Assembly: GCF_900099965.1 (NCBI RefSeq)
Contig: NZ_FNDJ01000056.1
Location: 1-36,031 of the forward strand
From: Nonomuraea jiangxiensis
GTDB taxonomy: Bacteria > Actinomycetota > Actinomycetes > Streptosporangiales > Streptosporangiaceae
Length of the DNA stretch: 36,031 nt
Reading direction: 5' to 3'
The notes beneath the pieces were generated by a model, which was not told the DNA's origin, made no database searches, and worked only from the letters and a program-made list of their open reading frames with translations. Shown piece after piece: positions 31,640-36,031 of the stretch. Made by a program: the position numbers and the translations under genes. Position 1 is the first letter of the stretch, and every line of letters begins with the position of its first letter.

Positions 31640-32023
31640 TCAGGTGGTCTCGATCTCGACGTGAGCCGGCGCCAGCAGGAACACGCGGTCGGCGATCCGC
31701 TCGATCCGCCCCTCGCACCCGAAGGCCAGCCCGGCGGCGAAGTCGACCATCCGCGTCGCCTCGGGCATCGGCATGCCCGTCACGTCCATGATCACCGTCT
31801 GCCCGTCACGGAAGTGCTGACCGATCAACGGCGCGTCATTGTACTTGAGCGGCTGGACCATCACGATACGTGACGAGTCGACGTTCGCGCGCCACCGTCT
31901 GGCGGCCCGCTCAGTGGCAGGTACGTACTCGTCCTCGTAGTGCCCGTCGTCGTCATAGGCCTCGTCGTATTGGTCGACCCCGCCCAGGCCAAGGTAGCTC
32001 ACCACCTTGCGCACTGCCCCCAT
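31640..32023 (-). CDS. SepF-like cell division protein (short paralogue)
   Basis: 127 residues. The N-terminal amphipathic membrane-binding helix (MGAVRKVVSYLGLGG) is followed by an acidic linker (YDEAYDDDGHYEDEY). The SepF core is at about 50-125 (IVMVQPLKYNDAPLIGQHF, VIMDVTGMPMPEATRMVDFA, ADRVFLLAPAHVEI). SepF anchors FtsZ to the membrane. This gene is not in a dcw cluster (no ftsZ, ylmD or ylmE nearby) and its linker is short, so it resembles the extra SepF-like proteins (SflA/SflB type) of Streptomyces rather than main SepF. ATG 32023 with an AGGAAAGGA ribosome site. Monocistronic. Confidence 0.9.
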   Translation of the reverse strand: MGAVRKVVSYLGLGGVDQYDEAYDDDGHYEDEYVPATERAARRWRANVDSSRIVMVQPLKYNDAPLIGQHFRDGQTVIMDVTGMPMPEATRMVDFAAGLAFGCEGRIERIADRVFLLAPAHVEIETT

Positions 32024-32152
32024 CGGCTTGTCCTTTCCTCAGGAACTCACCGTAATCGGCACGTCCCTACACATTGGACGGTAACCGACGATTCCGCATT
32101 CGCCACGCGACACGCCCAGCCCTAATTCCATTTTGTACAGCTTGCAACCCGC

Positions 32153-32182
32153 TTGCATCTGGATATCCGCCCCCCGTATAGC
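32153..32182 (+). promoter_or_regulatory. Candidate promoter of the PhzF-family gene
   Basis: TTGCAT (32153-32158), an 18-base spacer, TATAGC (32177-32182). The ATG at 32192 is 10 bases further on with no ribosome site, so a leaderless transcript is likely. Confidence 0.5.
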
Positions 32183-32191
32183 ATCGGCCGC

Positions 32192-32956
32192 ATGCGCCTC
32201 TTCACTGTCGACGCCTTCACCGACACAGCTTTCAAGGGTAATCCCGCTGGAGTCTGCCTGCTGGACTCTCCGGTTACTGACCAGTGGATGCAGAGCGTAG
32301 CGACCGAGATGAACCACTCCGAGACCGCTTTCCTGCTCAGAGATTCCCTCCGCTGGTTCACCCCGGCGGTGGAGGTCACGCTCTGTGGCCATGCTACGTT
32401 GGCAACAGCGCACGTCCTCTATTCGACAGGCGCCGCCACCGGGCCGGTCGAATTCACCACGGCCAGCGGCACCCTAACGGTGAATCAGCTGCCGGATAGC
32501 ATGATCACAATGGATTTCCCGGCCAAGGAGTCGGCCCCCGCCCCCGTTCCTCCCGGGCTGGAGAAAGCACTCGGCCGCACTCCGGTACACGTCGAAAAAA
32601 GCCAGCTCGACCTGCTGGTGGAGCTTGACTCAGAGGAATCCGTACGCTCGCTCACCCCCGATATCGCCACGCTGGAGACACTTGACGCACGCGGGGTCAT
32701 CGTCACCGCCCGCGGCACGGAGACGGACTTCGTCTCACGCTTCTTCGCCCCGAAGGTAGGCGTCCCGGAGGACCCGGTGACAGGCTCCGCACATTGTGCC
32801 CTCTCCCCGTACTGGTCCGCCCGCCTGGGCCGTCCCGACCTGACCGGCGCACAACTCTCAGCCAGAGGCGGAACCGTCCACGTACGCCACGAAGGCGCCC
32901 GCGTCCACCTGTCCGGAAACGCGGTAACCATCATGTCCGGCACCTTGCACCACTGA
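32192..32956 (+). CDS. PhzF-family isomerase-like protein
   Basis: A 254-residue member of the PhzF/diaminopimelate-epimerase fold. The N-terminus RLFTVDAFTDTAFKGNPAGV, the catalytic Glu in MNHSETAFL, the substrate loop TLCGHATLATAHVL, and PEDPVTGSAHCALSPYW are all family hallmarks. PhzF itself isomerises a phenazine precursor. Most stand-alone members have no known substrate, and no phenazine genes are present here, so no pathway is assigned. It is slightly shorter than the typical 270-300 residues. Base composition is a little less GC-rich than its neighbours upstream. Confidence 0.9.
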   Translation: MRLFTVDAFTDTAFKGNPAGVCLLDSPVTDQWMQSVATEMNHSETAFLLRDSLRWFTPAVEVTLCGHATLATAHVLYSTGAATGPVEFTTASGTLTVNQLPDSMITMDFPAKESAPAPVPPGLEKALGRTPVHVEKSQLDLLVELDSEESVRSLTPDIATLETLDARGVIVTARGTETDFVSRFFAPKVGVPEDPVTGSAHCALSPYWSARLGRPDLTGAQLSARGGTVHVRHEGARVHLSGNAVTIMSGTLHH

Positions 32957-33224
32957 CCCCAACGCCACCCTCAAACACACAGGGATTCACCTCAACCCGA
33001 AGCAGCGCCTCGACAGGACGACGGCTCGTGGAACGATGTTCATTTCTCCCCGCCGGCTCTCACACGGCCTAACTGGTAGATGCGTGCCACCCGCCAATTG
33101 GCGCCGCGTATCGCACTGCCTGCTGCTGCTTCTGCGCGCGCACATGGACACCGCCAAGGGGCATCGCATGGTGCTAGGACACGTCGCAAGGCCAGAACCC
33201 ACCGATGAGAAATCGTCCGCCTCG

Positions 33225-33490
33225 GCGTCACCATGCCTCTTCTAGAAGAAGGCACGATCGGCCGCCACCCAGTCGAGGGGATGAGCATCCTGTCCAGGAT
33301 CAAGTAGCGCCAGTCAACACAAAGGGCGGTGCCACACGACACGTGGAGCCGCATCCACCCGGAGTGCGCAAGCAGCGACCAGGGCGATGACCTCACGCGA
33401 ACAGCCCCAGCGAACGCCAGGCGGTGACCCCACCGACGCCGAAGCCGGCGGCAACTTCCGGTGATTGTCTCGTCTCCCCGCAGCTGTACA
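33225..33490 (-). pseudogene. Frameshifted remnant of an IS5-type transposase
   Basis: Two minus-strand frames must be joined to recover similarity to the intact transposase at 33822. In order they read LRGDETI, then KLPPASASVG and REVIALVAACALRVDAA (frame shifted), then YLILDRMLIPSTGW and RPIVPSSRRG (first frame again). The corresponding segments of an intact copy read LRNGDTY, RLAAGFAVG, REVVDLLAALADDVHAA, YTILDGTLIPIDRL and RPYYSGKHKRHG. The catalytic Asp of LILD is still visible but the Gly after it is lost. At least two frameshifts and loss of the C-terminal half make it dead. It faces the opposite way to the intact element, so it is a separate, older insertion. Confidence 0.7.
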
Positions 33491-33721
33491 GGCACGAGGA
33501 AAGAGCCTGCCGACCAGAGTTGTGACACCGCCGCCACGGTGAGCAGAACCGTCACGGCGATGGCGGATCAAATCCGGTGACCGCGGATCAGGACCCAACC
33601 GACCCGTAGCCCCGCCTCCCCGACAACACCAACACCAACACCAACATCCATGAACAACGACAACGACAACAGCGCACCACGCTAACAGCGGACCCCCAGC
33701 AACCCGGACGCGACAATACAG
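33491..33721. other. Non-coding gap with simple repeats
   Basis: This stretch lies between the transposase remnant and the intact IS. It contains ACCAAC-type hexamer repeats (about 33624-33646) and AACGAC triplets (about 33652-33670). No gene is supported. Confidence 0.6.
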
Positions 33722-33785
33722 CGAGCTCTTCCATCGTGAAGGCGCTGGTCAGGATGGGCCTGTGGAAAGCAGTAGCGGATGAGAG

Positions 33786-33841
33786 GAGGCTCCCGATAAG
33801 GCAGCAGTCGACCAAGATCCGATGCCCCAACCGGGAGCCTC
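33786..33841. repeat. Inverted repeat across the transposase start
   Basis: GAGGCTCCCG (33786-33795) and CGGGAGCCTC (33832-33841), a perfect 10-bp stem enclosing 36 bases that include the transposase ATG at 33822. In transcripts entering from outside, this hairpin would bury the start codon, a known way for IS elements to damp expression. Confidence 0.6.
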
Positions 33842-34625
33842 GTTGCCGTCTTACCGTGCCTCGATTCCACTGTCCAACCACACCCTGATTCGCCTGGCCG
33901 AACTCATCCGCACCCGGCACGCCGAACGCTGCTCCCGGTGGCGGAAGTTGGACCCAGCGCAGCAGGCGCCACTGGTCCTGGCCCATTTGCGCAATGGCGA
34001 CACCTACGCCCGCCTGGCCGCCGGTTTCGCCGTGGGGACCACCACGGCCTGGCACTATGTTCGCGAAGTCGTCGATCTCCTGGCCGCCTTGGCCGATGAC
34101 GTCCACGCCGCTGTGGCGCGAGCGGCCCGGCTGGCCTACACCATCCTGGACGGCACTCTCATCCCGATCGACCGCCTCGCCGACGAGCGGCCGTATTACA
34201 GCGGCAAACACAAGCGGCATGGAATGAACGTGCAGCTGCTGGCCGACCCCATGGGCCGACTGGTGTGGGCCTCGCCCGCGCTGCCGGGCGCCGTGCACGA
34301 CGTGACCGCCGCTCGGAAGGTCGGCCTGATCGACGCTTTGACCAGTGCTGGCGTGAAGACCTTTGCGGACAAGGGTTATCAAGGCGCAGGCGGCGCGATT
34401 CGGACGCCGTTCAAGCGGCATCGCCATCGGCCCGGGTTGTCACGCGGGCAGCGGGACGTCAACCGCGCCCACGCTCGTATCCGGGCCATCGGTGAGAGTG
34501 CCGTCGCGACTTTGAAGGGCTGGAACGTGCTGACCAGGCTGCGCTGTTGCCCGCATCGAGCGACCGCGCTCGTGCAGGCGATCCTTGTGCTGCAGCTCGT
34601 GGAAGAAGGCCGCTACGCAGGATGA
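33822..34625 (+). CDS. IS5-family DDE transposase (intact)
   Basis: 267 residues, full length. An N-terminal helix-turn-helix (about 30-85: LVLAHLRNGDTYARLAAGFA, VGTTTAWHYVREVVDLL) precedes an RNase-H-like DDE domain. Asp is in YTILDGTLIPIDR, then YYSGKHKRHGMNVQ and LPGAVHDVTAARKVG, Asp in TFADKGYQGAGG, and Glu in IRAIGESAVATLKGW. It is a single frame with no frameshift and is probably active. From memory, near-identical proteins are common in Streptomyces and Nonomuraea. The ATG at 33822 has only a weak ribosome site and lies inside a hairpin. Confidence 0.93.
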   Translation: MPQPGASLPSYRASIPLSNHTLIRLAELIRTRHAERCSRWRKLDPAQQAPLVLAHLRNGDTYARLAAGFAVGTTTAWHYVREVVDLLAALADDVHAAVARAARLAYTILDGTLIPIDRLADERPYYSGKHKRHGMNVQLLADPMGRLVWASPALPGAVHDVTAARKVGLIDALTSAGVKTFADKGYQGAGGAIRTPFKRHRHRPGLSRGQRDVNRAHARIRAIGESAVATLKGWNVLTRLRCCPHRATALVQAILVLQLVEEGRYAG

Positions 34626-34667
34626 AATGGCTCTTGTTGTGTCGGTGGGTGCTGCGAGCATGACGGG

Positions 34668-35291
34668 ATGATTGCGACTCCTGACGACTACTCCTGGTTC
34701 TCCCCCGAGCGCTTCCCCGGCCTGGCGGATGCCTACTGTTTCACCTACGTCCGCGGCCTGACGCCTGAGGAAGTGGTGAACCGGCTCGGCGTCCGGGTTG
34801 AGGACTGCTCTCGCGTGACGCTTGATGAGCTGATCCGATGGCAAACCTTCGGTGCTGTCGCCGTTGGAGACTGGGTACTCCTCGTCGAGGCCTACGGCGG
34901 GCTTGGCGTCACCGAAGAGATCATTATGCCGCTGTCGGCGGGCACCCGTCTCGTCTCCCACTTCTACCTCGACGTTGACGGCATGGACTACTTCTACTGG
35001 ATCGACGACGGAAAGATCCGGTTCGAGTTCGTGTACCAGGAAGGTTATTCCCACTGGATCAAAGACGGGAAGATCCAGTTCATGTTCAGGCACCATGAAA
35101 GCTACTCAGAGGAGATGCCGGACGAACTCGTAGAGATTCTGGAGCGGATCGACTCCCCCATCTACCCGATCGCCGACCCCCACGAAGGGCCGGCGTTCCT
35201 CCTGGCCGAGCGCCTCACCGGGATCACAATGACCCCGCGGCTGCTGGAGGAGTCCACTTACCTGTGCGGAGTCGTTCCCGGATCGAGGTGA
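34668..35291 (+). CDS. DUF6461-like protein with an internal 19-residue duplication
   Basis: 207 residues resembling the actinobacterial DUF6461 family: an N-terminal YSWFSPERFPGLADAYCFTY followed by VRGLTPEEVVNRLG, then VGDWVLLVEAYGGLGV and LSAGTRLVSHFYLDVDG. It then shows a tandem duplication at about residues 110-147: WIDDGKIRFEFVYQEGYSH followed by WIKDGKIQFMFRHHESYSE. The usual family sequence has one such WxxDGxhxhxF strand pair. Function is unknown; these are small soluble proteins often near mobile DNA. ATG 34668 with a weak ribosome site (GACGGG). It lies 34 bases past the IS end. Confidence 0.8.
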   Translation: MIATPDDYSWFSPERFPGLADAYCFTYVRGLTPEEVVNRLGVRVEDCSRVTLDELIRWQTFGAVAVGDWVLLVEAYGGLGVTEEIIMPLSAGTRLVSHFYLDVDGMDYFYWIDDGKIRFEFVYQEGYSHWIKDGKIQFMFRHHESYSEEMPDELVEILERIDSPIYPIADPHEGPAFLLAERLTGITMTPRLLEESTYLCGVVPGSR

Positions 35292-35470
35292 GCAGAACCC
35301 GCCCTCCACGGCCCCCGCAAGTTGGCCGCGGACGGTGGATCACTTCGCTGCACGCTCCTGCAGGCTCCAAGGGGATACCATTCTCCGCGGGCCTGCCAGA
35401 CCAGGCCATCAGGATGAAAAGCCTCAGCATCCAGCTGCTTAGGGCGGCCCTCCCACACCCAGCACCAACG

Positions 35471-35511
35471 CAAAAAAAAGGGGGTCCGACGCTCGAAGCG
35501 TCGAACCCCCC
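35471..35511 (-). terminator. rRNA operon terminator
   Basis: GGGGGT (35480-35485) pairs with ACCCCC (35505-35510), and CGACGCT (35487-35493) with AGCGTCG (35497-35503). A 13-bp stem with one mismatch is followed on the minus strand by eight Ts (plus-strand As 35472-35479). It lies immediately downstream of 5S. Confidence 0.95.
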
Positions 35512-35520
35512 ACAAAGATT

Positions 35521-35638
35521 GTCCGGCGGCGACCTACTCTCCCACACCCTCCCGAGTGCAGTACCATCGGCGCAGAGAAGCTTAACTTCCGGGTTCGGAA
35601 TGTAACCGGGTGTTTCCTTCCCGCCATAACCGCCGTAA
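35521..35638 (-). rRNA. rrf: 5S ribosomal RNA
   Basis: Read on the minus strand it shows the 5S hallmarks: GGTTACATTCCGAACCCGGA (loop B/C), AAGTTAAGCTTCTCTGCGCC, GATGGTACTGCACTCGGGAG and GGTGTGGGAGAGTAGGTCGC. The ends CGGCGG and CCGCCG pair as helix I. About 118 nucleotides; exact ends could shift by one to three bases. Confidence 0.96.
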
Positions 35639-35711
35639 CCCTCCGAAACAGCCTGTTTGCTGTCTCAGAATTGCCTAGTGGACGCGAGCAAAAACTTGAA
35701 AGTCTGCTTTG

Positions 35712-36031
<320 letters not shown>

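Larger units (their letters stand above)
33723..34633 (+). mobile_element. IS5-family insertion sequence (about 0.9 kb)
   Basis: The element surrounds the transposase at 33822. Proposed imperfect terminal repeats are GAGCTCTTCCATC (33723-33735) and GATGAAATGGCTC (34621-34633), which match at 10 of 13 positions when the right one is reversed. No target-site duplication is evident, so the boundaries are provisional. Confidence 0.5.

Noticed and set aside
33040..33555. An intact 171-residue minus-strand gene
   Set aside because: Transposase similarity jumps between frames, so it is a broken IS5-type remnant; the N-terminus only mimics a signal peptide.
35292..35470. A gene between the DUF6461-like gene and the rRNA terminator
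   Set aside because: Short frames on both strands lack ribosome sites and recognisable motifs.

Overview
The window is about 36 kb of GC-rich DNA from a filamentous actinomycete. The evidence is GTG/TTG starts, an orphan groEL under CIRCE operators, SepF-like and DUF1707/DUF3263/DUF6461 proteins, a CtpE-type ATPase, and a groEL-csp-MoaD-threonine-synthase-like-otsA-otsB order reminiscent of Streptomyces. Gene content and the IS5-type element suggest Streptosporangiales (Nonomuraea/Streptosporangium-like). That placement is inference, not proof.

Layout. Positions 1-6400 (mostly minus strand) hold the start of groEL with two CIRCE boxes, a cold-shock protein, and a two-gene operon for a threonine-synthase-like PLP enzyme plus a MoaD/CysO-like sulfur carrier. 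A clear SAM-I riboswitch lies in that operon's leader. The riboswitch makes a methionine role (the MetM/MetO route, O-phosphohomoserine to homocysteine) much more likely than threonine synthesis. An ECF sigma factor then diverges from otsA, and otsA converges on otsB, giving the complete trehalose synthase/phosphatase pair. A DUF3263 protein follows. Positions 6500-10900 (plus) hold a DUF62-type SAM hydrolase, a membrane-anchored protein translationally coupled to a mycosin-like S8 protease, and a DUF35/thiolase-fold pair behind a palindromic TetR-type operator. Positions 10900-16670 (minus) form a complete oppABCDF peptide importer. Positions 17157-19017 (plus) hold a Wzm/Wzt-type polysaccharide or teichoic-acid exporter, followed by a 57-residue protein.

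Positions 19387-22815 are quieter: a hairpin-rich non-coding stretch with an orphan minus-strand terminator, a secreted protein with degenerate repeats, and a KamA-family radical SAM aminomutase. Positions 22993-30951 (plus) carry DUF1707, plsX, a CtpE-like P-type ATPase overlapping argS, and a membrane protein of unknown function. Positions 30952-31450 are a minisatellite. A SepF-like protein and a PhzF-family protein follow. Positions 33200-34650 are an insertion hot spot: a frameshifted IS5-type transposase remnant on the minus strand beside an intact IS5-type copy on the plus strand. After a DUF6461 protein with an internal duplication, the window ends in the 3' part of an rRNA operon (5S and the end of 23S, minus strand, with a strong terminator).

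The strongest system is the SAM-riboswitch/MetM/MetO operon, which standard annotation would label threonine synthase plus MoaD. Secondary leads are the DUF35/thiolase pair with altered active-site motifs behind a palindromic operator, the orphan terminator with its hairpin array, the small protein at 19213, and several intergenic minisatellites, one of which duplicates the otsA stop codon.
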